DNA of 64,000 bases from Tsukamurella tyrosinosolvens. GTDB lineage: Bacteria; Actinomycetota; Actinomycetes; Mycobacteriales; Mycobacteriaceae. The stretch covers positions 2,418,001 through 2,482,000 of the forward strand of contig NZ_FNSA01000003.1 in assembly GCF_900104775.1 (NCBI RefSeq), read 5' to 3'. The notes under the pieces were generated by a model. That model did not search any database and had not been told where the DNA came from. It saw only the letters and a list, made by a program, of their open reading frames with translations. The stretch's first letter is position 1, and each line of letters begins with the position of its first letter. The position numbers and the translations under genes are program-made. Of the stretch, positions 53,114 to 60,928 are shown in pieces.

Positions 53114-55467
53114 GGGGTCCACCGCACGTGTGCGGCCGGCTCTGGCTCCTCGTCGCGGAGCAGCGCGAGCCGCGGCCGGACGGCGTCGGTGCGGGCGCTC
53201 GGCGGCTTGCGGTTGCCAGCCCGGAACTGGTCGGGCCACTCGGCGCCCGGTCCGGCGTACTCCTGGTCCGCGGCGGCGTGCAGAGTCCACTGCGGGTCGT
53301 ACAGGTGGGCGCGGCCGAGTGCGCACAGGTCCGCGCGGCCCGCGAGCAGGATCGAGTTGACGTCGTCGTACGACGAGATCGCGCCCACGGCGACCACCTT
53401 CACCCCTGCGGGCCCGGCGACCTCGTTGCGGATGCGGTCCGCGTACGGGGTCTGGTAGCTGCGTCCGAAGGCGGGCCGCTCGTGCTTGGCGACCTGACCG
53501 GTGGAGACGTCGACGAGGTCCACGCCGTGCTCGCAGAAGGCGCGGGCGATCTCGAGGGCTTCGTCGATGTCGTTGCCGTCCGGGATCCAGTCGGTGGCCG
53601 AGAGCCGCACGGAGATCGGCCGGTCGGCGGGCCAGGCGGCGCGGACGGCGTCGAAGACCTCCAGCGGGAAGCGGAGCCGGTTCACCACGGAACCGCCGTA
53701 CTCGTCGGTGCGGGTGTTCGAGATCGGAGAGAGGAACGAGGAGATCAGGTAGCCGTGGCCGGCGTGGAACTCGAGCAGGTCGAAGCCGGCGTCGGCGCCG
53801 CGGCGCGCGGCGTCGGCGAACTCCCGGACGACGCGATCCATGTCGGCGCGGGTCATCTCGCGGGGTACGGCGCTGTTCGGCCCGTAGGGCAGCGCCGACG
53901 GTGCCATGACCTCCCAGTTGCCGTCGTCCAGCGGGTCGTCGATGCCCTCCCACATGAGTTTGGTCGAGCCCTTGCGCCCTGAATGGCCCAGCTGCAGGCC
54001 GATCTTCGCGCCGGAGTACGCGTGGACCGCGTCGACCACCCGCCGCCACGCCTCGCGCTGCTCGTCCGTGTACAGACCCGTGCAACCGGGGGTGATCCGG
54101 CCGTCGGCGGAGACGCACACCATCTCGGTCATCACCAGGCCGGCGCCGCCGAGCGCCTTCGAACCGAGGTGCATGACGTGGAAGTCGTTCGGTAGGCCGT
54201 CGACGGCGGAGTACATGTCCATGGGCGAGACCACGATCCGGTTCTTCAGGCGCAGGTCGCCGATCGTCACGGGGTGGAACATCGCCGGGGTCTGCGGGCC
54301 GGCGCCGGTTCCGGCTCCGAAGGAGCGCACGACTCGGTCGGCGAAGTCGGCGTCGCGGAGGCGGAGGTTGTCGAAGGTGATGCGGCGGCTGCGGGTGAGC
54401 AGGTTGAAGGTGAACTGCACCTGCTCCTGCTCGCGGTAGGTGCCGATGGTCTCGAACCACTCGAGCGAGGCCTGCGCCGCGCGCTGCGTCGACTCGACGA
54501 CGGGCCGCCGCTCCTCCTCGTAGACCTTGAGCGCAGTGCCCAGGTCGCCGTTCTCGTGCAGGCACGCGACCAGCGAGAGCGCGTCCTCCATCGCCAGCTT
54601 GGTGCCGGAACCGATGGAGAAGTGCGCCGTGTGTGCGGCGTCGCCGAGCAGGACCAGATTGCGGTGCACCCAGCTGGTGTTGCGGACGGTCGTGAACGTG
54701 ATCCACTGCGAGTTGTTGGCGAGGATACGACTGCCGCCGAGGTAGGGCGCGAAGATCTCCCCGATCCGGGCGATCGCGGCGTCGTCGTTCTCGCCGGGCG
54801 CGAAGGCGCGGCCCTCAGTCGCGTCGAAGCCGGCGCGCCGCCAGACGTCCTCCGCCATCTCGACGATGAACGTGCTGCCCTGGTCCGAATAGGGGTAACC
54901 GTGGATCTGCATCGTGCCCCACTCGGTGTCCTCCACGATGAAGGTGAAGGCCTCGAAGACCTTGTCGGTACCGAGCCACATGTACTTGCACCGGCGGCGA
55001 TCCAGATCGGGTTCGAAGCCCTCGGCGAAGCGCGACCGCGCCGCGGAGTTCAGCCCGTCGGCGGCGAGCACCAGGTCGTGCGTCGCCATGAGCTCCTCGA
55101 CGTCGGGGGCCGGCGTCGCGAATCGCGCGTCGACCCCGAGGTCGAGGCAGCGGCGCTGCAGCAGCGCGAGGAGGTCGTGTCGGTTCATCGCGGCGAAGCC
55201 CTGGCCGCCCACGGTGTTCCACCGACCGCGGTAGTGCACGTCGATGTCCGTCCACCGGGCGAAGAGCGATTCCATCTGCCCGTAGATCACCGGGTCGGCG
55301 TTCTCGATGCCGCCGAGTGTCTCGTCGGAGAACACGACGCCGAAGCCGAAGGTGTCCTCGGCGCGGTTCCGCTCGAACAGGGTGATCTCGTGGGCGGGGT
55401 CGAGCTGTTTCATCAAGGCGGAGAAGTAGAGGCCGCCGGGGCCGCCGCCGATCACTGCGATCTTCAT
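53110..55467 (-). CDS. Fused FAD hydroxylase / old-yellow-enzyme reductase acting on salicylyl- or anthraniloyl-CoA
   Basis: 785 residues. Residues 1-390 are a flavoprotein hydroxylase (IAVIGGGPGGLYFSALM; LVLAADGLNSAARSRF; VLLGDAAHTAHFSIGSG). From about 405 an old-yellow-enzyme FMN domain begins (MFHPVTIGDLRLKNRIVVSPMDMYSA; GLQLGHSGRKGS; EFHAGHGYLISSFLSP). This fusion is known as bifunctional salicylyl-CoA 5-hydroxylase/oxidoreductase, and the same architecture is 2-aminobenzoyl-CoA monooxygenase/reductase, which hydroxylates and then partly reduces the ring. Sequence alone does not separate the two. AAGGACG ribosome-binding site. Fifth gene of the operon. Confidence 0.92.
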   Translation of the reverse strand: MKIAVIGGGPGGLYFSALMKQLDPAHEITLFERNRAEDTFGFGVVFSDETLGGIENADPVIYGQMESLFARWTDIDVHYRGRWNTVGGQGFAAMNRHDLLALLQRRCLDLGVDARFATPAPDVEELMATHDLVLAADGLNSAARSRFAEGFEPDLDRRRCKYMWLGTDKVFEAFTFIVEDTEWGTMQIHGYPYSDQGSTFIVEMAEDVWRRAGFDATEGRAFAPGENDDAAIARIGEIFAPYLGGSRILANNSQWITFTTVRNTSWVHRNLVLLGDAAHTAHFSIGSGTKLAMEDALSLVACLHENGDLGTALKVYEEERRPVVESTQRAAQASLEWFETIGTYREQEQVQFTFNLLTRSRRITFDNLRLRDADFADRVVRSFGAGTGAGPQTPAMFHPVTIGDLRLKNRIVVSPMDMYSAVDGLPNDFHVMHLGSKALGGAGLVMTEMVCVSADGRITPGCTGLYTDEQREAWRRVVDAVHAYSGAKIGLQLGHSGRKGSTKLMWEGIDDPLDDGNWEVMAPSALPYGPNSAVPREMTRADMDRVVREFADAARRGADAGFDLLEFHAGHGYLISSFLSPISNTRTDEYGGSVVNRLRFPLEVFDAVRAAWPADRPISVRLSATDWIPDGNDIDEALEIARAFCEHGVDLVDVSTGQVAKHERPAFGRSYQTPYADRIRNEVAGPAGVKVVAVGAISSYDDVNSILLAGRADLCALGRAHLYDPQWTLHAAADQEYAGPGAEWPDQFRAGNRKPPSARTDAVRPRLALLRDEEPEPAAHVRWTP

Positions 55468-55496
55468 CTGTCGTCCTTCGTGCTCAGGTGGGCGGG

Positions 55497-57146
55497 TCAG
55501 CCGCGGACCGCGGCGTCGGCCTCGCGGGCCAGTTGTTCTCGGAGCCGGAAGTGCTGGAGCTTGCCGGAGGGGTTGCGGGGCAGGGCGTCCACGAAGCGGA
55601 CGTCCCGCGGGTACTTGTAGGGCGCGAGGCGGGCCTTCACGCCGTCCTGGATCCGCCGCACCATCGCCGCGCCGCCATCCTCGCCGTCGCGCAGCACGAC
55701 GAACGCGCACACGACGGCGCCGCGCTCGGTGTCGGGCCGGCCGACGACGGCGGCCTCGACGACGGCGTCGTCGGCGCAGATCGCCGCCTCGACCTCGGGG
55801 CCGCCGATGTTGTAGCCGGAGGAGACGATCATCGAGTCGGACCGGGCCTGGAAGCGGAACGTGCCGTCGGCGTCGCGGACGACGGTGTCGCCCGTGACGT
55901 TCCAGCCGTCCACCACGTAGCCGAGCTGCCGGGCATCGTCGAGGTAGCGGCAGCCCGTGGGGCCGATGGCGGCGAGGCGCCCCGCGACGCCCGGGCCGAC
56001 CTCCTCGTCGTCCGGGCCGAGCACCGTGGCGCGGTAGCCGGGCACGGGATGGCCGAGTGCTCCGGCGACGGTGCGGCCGGGTGCGGTGGAGAGGAAGACG
56101 TGCAGCAGCTCGGTGCAGCCGATGCCGTTGACCAGCTCGAGGCCGCACTCGTCGCGGACCAGGTCGAAGGTCTCGTCCGACAGGTGTTCGCCGGCGGAGA
56201 CGCCGACGCGGACGCCGCGGAGTAGGCCCGCGCCGCCGCTGCGGATGATCGCGCGGTACGCGGTAGGGGCGGTGAACAGGACCGTCACGCCGTGTTCGGC
56301 GACCACCTCCGCGAGCCGCACCGGTGTGGCCCGTTCGGTGAGGACGCTGCTCGCCCCGAAGCGCAGGGGGAAGACGACCAGCCCGCCGAGACCGAACGTG
56401 AAGGCGAGCGGCGGCGATCCCGCGAAGACGTCGTCCGGCGCCGGCCGGAGCACGTGTCGCGCGAAGGTGTCGGCGTTCGCCAGGACGTCGCGGTGGAAGT
56501 GCATGGTGATCTTCGGCCGGCCGGTGCTGCCCGAGGTCGGGCACAGCAGCGCGACGTCGTCGGCGGCCGTCGCCACGGGCGTGAAGGCACCGTCGTGCCG
56601 CGCGGCGCGCGCCTCGAGCCGATCGGGGTCGTCGCCGCCGATGAGGACCAGCGCGGCGCCGGATCCGCTGCGCTGCAGCGCCTCGCGGAGGTCGGGTGCT
56701 GCGGCCGCCCCGCTGAGGCAGACGGCGGGGGTGGTCCGCTCCAGGAGGTCCACGAGCTCCGTGGGGCGGAGCATCGGCATGGTGGTGACGAGCACGGCGC
56801 CGGCCTTGAGGGCGCCGAGCCAGGCGGCCACGAGCCACGGGGTGTTGCCCTCGCGGAGCAGGACCCGGTTGCCTGGCCGCACGCCGAGCTCGTCGATGAG
56901 GACCTGCGCGACCCGGTCGGACACGGCGCGGAGATCCTCGTACGTCCAGACGAGGCCCTCGGGGGTGCGGATCGCGGGCCGCGCCCCGAATCGCTGCGCG
57001 CCCTCGTCGATGAGGGCCACGGCGGCGTTGAGCCGGTCGGGGTACTGCAGTTCGGGCAGCGTGAACTCGAGCGTCGGCCACTGCTCCGGCGGCGGCAGGT
57101 GGTCGCGGGCGAAGGTGTCCTCGTGGGCGCTGGGCGACAGGGTCAT
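55497..57146 (-). CDS. Benzoate-CoA ligase family protein (aryl-CoA ligase)
   Basis: 549 residues of the ANL adenylating family: P-loop CPTSGSTGRPKITMHF, GIGCTELLHVFLSTAPG, DDARQLGYVVDGWNVTGDTVVRDADGTFRFQARSDSMIVSSGYNI, and the catalytic Lys in LPRNPSGKLQHF. The length and motifs match benzoate/2-aminobenzoate-CoA ligases. It would activate the acid taken up by the AAHS carrier for the CoA-dependent hydroxylase encoded next. ATG 57146 lies 13 bases after the thioesterase stop. Confidence 0.9.
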   Translation of the reverse strand: MTLSPSAHEDTFARDHLPPPEQWPTLEFTLPELQYPDRLNAAVALIDEGAQRFGARPAIRTPEGLVWTYEDLRAVSDRVAQVLIDELGVRPGNRVLLREGNTPWLVAAWLGALKAGAVLVTTMPMLRPTELVDLLERTTPAVCLSGAAAAPDLREALQRSGSGAALVLIGGDDPDRLEARAARHDGAFTPVATAADDVALLCPTSGSTGRPKITMHFHRDVLANADTFARHVLRPAPDDVFAGSPPLAFTFGLGGLVVFPLRFGASSVLTERATPVRLAEVVAEHGVTVLFTAPTAYRAIIRSGGAGLLRGVRVGVSAGEHLSDETFDLVRDECGLELVNGIGCTELLHVFLSTAPGRTVAGALGHPVPGYRATVLGPDDEEVGPGVAGRLAAIGPTGCRYLDDARQLGYVVDGWNVTGDTVVRDADGTFRFQARSDSMIVSSGYNIGGPEVEAAICADDAVVEAAVVGRPDTERGAVVCAFVVLRDGEDGGAAMVRRIQDGVKARLAPYKYPRDVRFVDALPRNPSGKLQHFRLREQLAREADAAVRG

Positions 57147-57159
57147 CGTCGGCCTTCCG

Positions 57160-58074
57160 TCACTGCGCGAGCAGCCCCTCCTGGCACACGGTGGCCAGGT
57201 GGGTGCCCTTGCGGTCGTGGAAGCGGCCCGTGTTGAGGCCGCGGGAGGAGCCGACGTTGACCGACTCCTGCGAGTAGAGCACCCAGTCGTCCAGGCGCGC
57301 GGGGCGGTGGAACCACATCGCGTGGTCGAGGCTGGCGGTGCGCAGACCCTCGTCCGACCAGGACGCGCCCAGCGCCCGCAGCGAGGGCTCGAGGATCGTG
57401 TAGTCGCAGCAGTAGGCCAACGCGATGTCGTGCACCGTCTGCTCCTCGGGAAGATCCGAGAAGGCCTTGATCCACACCGCCTGGCGCGGGACGCGGTCCC
57501 GGTCGCCGGGGAGGTAGATCGGGTCGGGCACATGCCGCATCTCGAAACTGCGGCCGTGCGACCAGTAGTCGGTGTCGGCCCCCTCGCGGCCCGCGAGGGC
57601 CTCGGCCGAACTCGGGAGGCTCTCCGGGTCGGGAACGCCCACGAGAGCGGTCGTCGTGACCTCGCCGACGAGCGGCGGACCGGGCACCTCGGTCCCGTCT
57701 GCTCCGGCGGCGAAGGAGGCGTAGCAGGTGTAGATCACCTTGCCGCCCTGCAGGCCGCGTACGTGCCGGGTGGCGTATCCCCGCCCGTCGCGGAGGATCT
57801 CGACCTCGTAGCGGACGTCGCCGCCGATCTCGGCCGGGCGGAGGAAGTAGCTGTGGGCCGAGTGCACGGTCTTGCCCTCGACCGTGGCGCACGCCGCGGC
57901 CACCGCCTGCGCCACGAGGTCGCCGCCGTAGGCCTTGGGCCACGGGACGTACTGGGTAGTGGCCGTGAACGCGCGGTGCCCCGCGGGGGCGTCGTCGGCC
58001 TCGGTGAGGCGCACCGCGTCGAGGAAGCGTGCGGAATCGGCCACGTTGCTGGTGAACTCGTCGACGGTGGTCAT
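57160..58074 (-). CDS. Acyl-CoA thioesterase II (TesB-like)
   Basis: 304 residues forming two hotdog domains. The N-terminal one has AYGGDLVAQAVAAACATVEGKTVHSAHSYFLRPAEIG; the C-terminal one has SLDHAMWFHRPARLDDWVLYSQESV and GRFHDRKGTHLATVCQEGLLA, the TesB signature with Asp/Gln/Ser-Thr active-site positions. In this operon it may release the free acid from a dearomatised or hydroxylated CoA thioester, or protect the CoA pool. Coupled to the cupin gene by ATGA. Confidence 0.9.
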   Translation of the reverse strand: MTTVDEFTSNVADSARFLDAVRLTEADDAPAGHRAFTATTQYVPWPKAYGGDLVAQAVAAACATVEGKTVHSAHSYFLRPAEIGGDVRYEVEILRDGRGYATRHVRGLQGGKVIYTCYASFAAGADGTEVPGPPLVGEVTTTALVGVPDPESLPSSAEALAGREGADTDYWSHGRSFEMRHVPDPIYLPGDRDRVPRQAVWIKAFSDLPEEQTVHDIALAYCCDYTILEPSLRALGASWSDEGLRTASLDHAMWFHRPARLDDWVLYSQESVNVGSSRGLNTGRFHDRKGTHLATVCQEGLLAQ

Positions 58075-58526
58075 GCGCGGCGGTACCCCTCGAGCGCGGC
58101 GTCGTCGACATCGTCGAGGTTGACGACGATGTTCTCCGGCGTGCGGCAGGTCAGCCAGACGAGGTCGTCGGTGACGGACATGTTCGCCTCGACGTGGGGC
58201 ATGTAGGGCGGCACGAAGACCCAGTCCCCCTCGGTCATGTCGGTGTACTGGGCGTAACCCTCGCCGTAGTAGATCCGGCCGTGGCCCGAAAGGACGTAGC
58301 CGCCGGTCTCGGCCTCGCCGTGGTGGTGCGGCAACGACCGGTAGCCGGGCTTGTTGCGCACCTGGCCGTACCAGATCTTCGTGGCAGGCGTGTGCTGGAC
58401 GCTGACGCCGGAGACGCGGATGCAGTCGCCGGACTGGGCGGTGTCGGTGCTCTCGGCGCCGTGGCGGGTGACGACGGGGACGTCGCCGGTGGGCAGGAGC
58501 GCGGGATCGACGATCTGTTCGGTCAT
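58071..58526 (-). CDS. Cupin-domain protein
   Basis: 151 residues, one cupin barrel. The first motif is LPHHHGEAETGGYVLSGHGRIYYGEG, with three His and a Glu as metal ligands, and the second is GDWVFVPPYMPHVEANMS with the fourth His. At this size it is not a gentisate 1,2-dioxygenase (about 350 residues, two cupins), so a ring-cleaving dioxygenase is not supplied here. It could be an isomerase or hydrolase of the CoA product, or a small oxygenase. Second gene of the operon. Confidence 0.85.
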   Translation of the reverse strand: MTEQIVDPALLPTGDVPVVTRHGAESTDTAQSGDCIRVSGVSVQHTPATKIWYGQVRNKPGYRSLPHHHGEAETGGYVLSGHGRIYYGEGYAQYTDMTEGDWVFVPPYMPHVEANMSVTDDLVWLTCRTPENIVVNLDDVDDAALEGYRRA

Positions 58527-58555
58527 GGGCTTCGCCTTTCTGGTGGTGGGTGCGG

Positions 58556-59386
58556 TCAGGACGAGATGCGGATGGTGTTGCGCAGGAGCCCGATCCCCGA
58601 GATCTCCGTCTCCAGGACCTGCCCGTCGGTGAGGAAGCGCTGGGGATCGCGGCCCGCGCCCACGCCGGCCGGGGTACCGGTGAGCACCAGATCGCCAGGG
58701 CGCAGGCGGGTGAATCGCGAGGCGTGGTGCAGCAGTTCGGCAGGTGGGAAGAGCAGGTCGTCGAGCGGCGCGTGCTGCACGGACTCGCCGTCGACGCGGC
58801 AGGTCACGGTGTGCTCGACGGGGTCGAAGGCGTCGGCGGTGACGACGACCGGACCGATGGGCGTCGTGGCGTCCCACGACTTCCCGGAGAGCCACTGCGT
58901 GGTGGCCCACTGTCGGTCGCGGAGGGAGACGTCGTTGCTCACGGTGTAGCCGGCGATCGCCGCGGCGCATTCGGCGACGGAGGCGCGGCGCAGGTCCGCG
59001 CCGACGACGACGGCGAGTTCGGCCTCCCAGTCGAGCTTCTCGGTGTCACCTGCGGAGAGGGCGACGTCGGCGTCGGGGCCGACGAGCGTATCGGCCCACT
59101 TCGCGAAGAAGGTGGGCACGGCGGGCACGCCCCGCCCCATCTCCTCGATGTGCGCGCGAAAGTTCAGTCCGCAGCACAGCACCTTGCCCGGGGCGAGGAT
59201 CGGCGCGAGCGGGCGTGCTGAGGACGGGAGCGGTGCGCCCTCGTCCGCGGCGCGGCGGGCCGCGGCGCGCCAGTCCTCCCGGCGCAGGAGCTCGTCGACA
59301 CTCGCGGCGTCGGTGCACCGCGCGCCGTCTCCGACGTCCACCGTGGCGACCGTCCCGTCGCCGAGCCGATGGGTTGCGAGCCTCAT
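58556..59386 (-). CDS. Fumarylacetoacetate hydrolase family protein
   Basis: 276 residues. GKVLCCGLNFRAHIEEMG, KLDWEAELAVVVGADLR (two metal-binding Glu) and YTVSNDVSLRDRQWATTQWLSGKSWD (Asp and Lys) are the FAH active-site blocks, with LRPGDLVLTGTPAGVG near the end. FAH-family enzymes hydrolyse C-C bonds of beta-diketo acids or decarboxylate oxaloacetate-like acids. As first gene of the aryl-CoA operon it may cleave the diketone left after dearomatisation; fumarylpyruvate hydrolase is the alternative if the route goes through gentisate. Confidence 0.9.
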   Translation of the reverse strand: MRLATHRLGDGTVATVDVGDGARCTDAASVDELLRREDWRAAARRAADEGAPLPSSARPLAPILAPGKVLCCGLNFRAHIEEMGRGVPAVPTFFAKWADTLVGPDADVALSAGDTEKLDWEAELAVVVGADLRRASVAECAAAIAGYTVSNDVSLRDRQWATTQWLSGKSWDATTPIGPVVVTADAFDPVEHTVTCRVDGESVQHAPLDDLLFPPAELLHHASRFTRLRPGDLVLTGTPAGVGAGRDPQRFLTDGQVLETEISGIGLLRNTIRISS

Positions 59387-59407
59387 TCGAGCGCCTCCGG
59401 AAGTCGT

Positions 59408-59433
59408 ATATAGCGTTTCTGACGGCCGTCAGA
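59408..59433. promoter_or_regulatory. Perfect 16-bp palindrome at the divergent FAH/RidA promoter
   Basis: TCTGACGGCCGTCAGA (59418-59433) is a perfect palindrome midway between the FAH operon (minus strand, start 59386) and ridA-paaX (plus strand, start 59514). TATATA (59408-59413) next to it is a candidate -10 box for the minus-strand operon. It is the likely site for the PaaX-type regulator encoded by the second plus-strand gene. Confidence 0.7.
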
Positions 59434-59513
59434 TAGGCTGAATGTAGCACGGATCACACACCGGGACCAGACCCCACTTCTCCACCGATCCGCCTCTGCA
59501 CGAAAGGAACCCC

Positions 59514-59924
59514 ATGCCCGCCAAGGTCACCGTCAATCCCCCGCAGCTCGCCGTCCCCCGCGGCTTCGCGCACGGCACGCGCGTCGGGAACACGCTCCAC
59601 CTCGGCGGACAGACCGCCATGGACGCCGACGGCGCGATCGTGCCCGGAGGCATCGTCGAGCAGTTCCGCCGCGCCTTCTCGAACGTGCTCGCGACCGTGG
59701 CCGAGGCGGGTGGCACGCCCGACGACCTGGTGTCGGTGACCATCTACCTCACCGACGTGCAGGACTACCAGCGCAACGGCAGGGAGATCGGCCGCATCTG
59801 GCGCGAGCTCGCGGGCGACCACTACCCCGCCATGGCCGGGATCGGCATCAGCGAGCTGTGGCAGCCCGAAGCGCTGATCGAGATCGCGGGCATCGCCGAG
59901 ATCGGATCGGGCGCACGGGGGTAA
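59514..59924 (+). CDS. RidA-family protein (non-archetypal, lacks the carboxylate-binding Arg)
   Basis: 136 residues with a GAAAGGAA ribosome-binding site. The YjgF/RidA trimer fold is clear: FAHGTRVGNTLHLGGQTAMDADGAIVPGGIVEQFRRAFSNVLATVAEAGGTPDDLVSVTIYLTD. In archetypal RidA an Arg just after the conserved YPA/HPA binds the substrate carboxylate; here the segment is YPAMAGIGISELWQPEALIEIAGIA, with Met/Ala instead, while the Glu in IEI is kept. RidA enzymes hydrolyse enamines and imines. Loss of the Arg would suit a substrate without a free carboxylate, such as a CoA thioester. Confidence 0.87.
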   Translation: MPAKVTVNPPQLAVPRGFAHGTRVGNTLHLGGQTAMDADGAIVPGGIVEQFRRAFSNVLATVAEAGGTPDDLVSVTIYLTDVQDYQRNGREIGRIWRELAGDHYPAMAGIGISELWQPEALIEIAGIAEIGSGARG

Positions 59925-59971
59925 CCTCGCGGGGAGCCCGCGCCCGCGCCGCGCGGCACCGAGGAGGGGCG

Positions 59972-60793
59972 ATGACGGAGGCAGTGCGACCGCAGCCGCT
60001 GGTGCGCGACCTCATCGTGTCGCTGTTCGGGCTCTACGGCCGCGGCGCGGAGCCGCTCCCCATCTCCCAGATCATCGCCCTGATCGGCACCGCCGGGCCG
60101 GACGAGCAGTCCGTGCGCTCCAGCGTCTCCCGGATGAAGTCCCGGGGCCTCCTCGACGCCGCGACGCCGGGCCACTACCGCCTCGCGGGGCGCCGCGCCG
60201 CGGCCTTCGAGGCCGGCGACAGCCGGATCTTCGGCGATCACCCGTACGACCCCGCCGCGCCGTGGGCCCTCGCCGTCTTCTCCGTGCCCGAGTCCCAGCG
60301 CGCGCGCCGCGTGCTGTTGAAGAAGACCCTGGGAGAGATGGGCTTCGGCGTCGTCGGCGCCAGCGTGTACATCGCCCCGTCGGGGATCGGCGCGGAGGCC
60401 CGAGCGCGCCTGAGCCAGCTCGATCTCGACGGCTATGTGGAATGGTTCGACCTGCATCCCCCGGCCTCGGACCGGCTCCGCGCAGAGGCCGGCGGCTGGT
60501 GGGACCTCGACGCCCTCGCCGACGAGTACCGCACGTTCCTCGCCGAGTTCACCCCCGTCCGTGTCCGGTGGGACACGGAACCGGGGCCGGACGCGGAGGC
60601 CTTCGCCGATCACCTCCACCTGGTCACGGCGTGGCGCGACCTGCCCTACCGGGACCCCGGCCTGCCCACTGCTGCGCTGCCCGATGATTGGCCCGGTGCA
60701 CCCGCCCGTGAGCTCTTCCTCCACCTGCGCGGCGCGCTCGCCGAACCCGCGGCCAGATTCGCGGGCCACGCCGACCTGGAGCGGCGCGACTGA
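59972..60793 (+). CDS. PaaX-family transcriptional repressor
   Basis: 273 residues. The N-terminal winged HTH (VRDLIVSLFGLYGRGAEPLPISQIIALIGTAGPDEQSVRSSVSRMKSRGLLDAATPGHYRLA) and the central and C-terminal PaaX domains (FGVVGASVYIAPSGIG; DLHPP; FLAEFTPVRVRWD; WRDLPYRDPGLPTAALPDDWPG) match PaaX, which senses phenylacetyl-CoA. In this setting the effector is likely another aryl-CoA. AGGAGGGG ribosome-binding site. It probably binds the 59418 palindrome and controls both directions. Confidence 0.9.
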   Translation: MTEAVRPQPLVRDLIVSLFGLYGRGAEPLPISQIIALIGTAGPDEQSVRSSVSRMKSRGLLDAATPGHYRLAGRRAAAFEAGDSRIFGDHPYDPAAPWALAVFSVPESQRARRVLLKKTLGEMGFGVVGASVYIAPSGIGAEARARLSQLDLDGYVEWFDLHPPASDRLRAEAGGWWDLDALADEYRTFLAEFTPVRVRWDTEPGPDAEAFADHLHLVTAWRDLPYRDPGLPTAALPDDWPGAPARELFLHLRGALAEPAARFAGHADLERRD

Positions 60794-60928
60794 TCACACC
60801 GAGCACTGCACGCCGGTGACCGATCGACACGCCGGTACCGCGCGCCTCATTGTTAGGATTGCTACCTGCCCGCCGCCGATCACGAAGGCATCACCCTGTC
60901 CGAGCCCTATCCCCGTGCTGCCGTCGCG

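Noticed and set aside
51791-54706. A 971-codon frame that would fuse extra N-terminal sequence to the AAHS carrier
   Set aside because: The upstream part is Arg-rich shadow of the hydroxylase/reductase gene; the carrier starts at the GTG overlapping the preceding stop.
53110-57081. A 1323-codon frame joining an Arg-rich segment to the fused hydroxylase
   Set aside because: The first 540 codons are antiphase to the aryl-CoA ligase gene; the true start is ATG 55467 with a ribosome-binding site.
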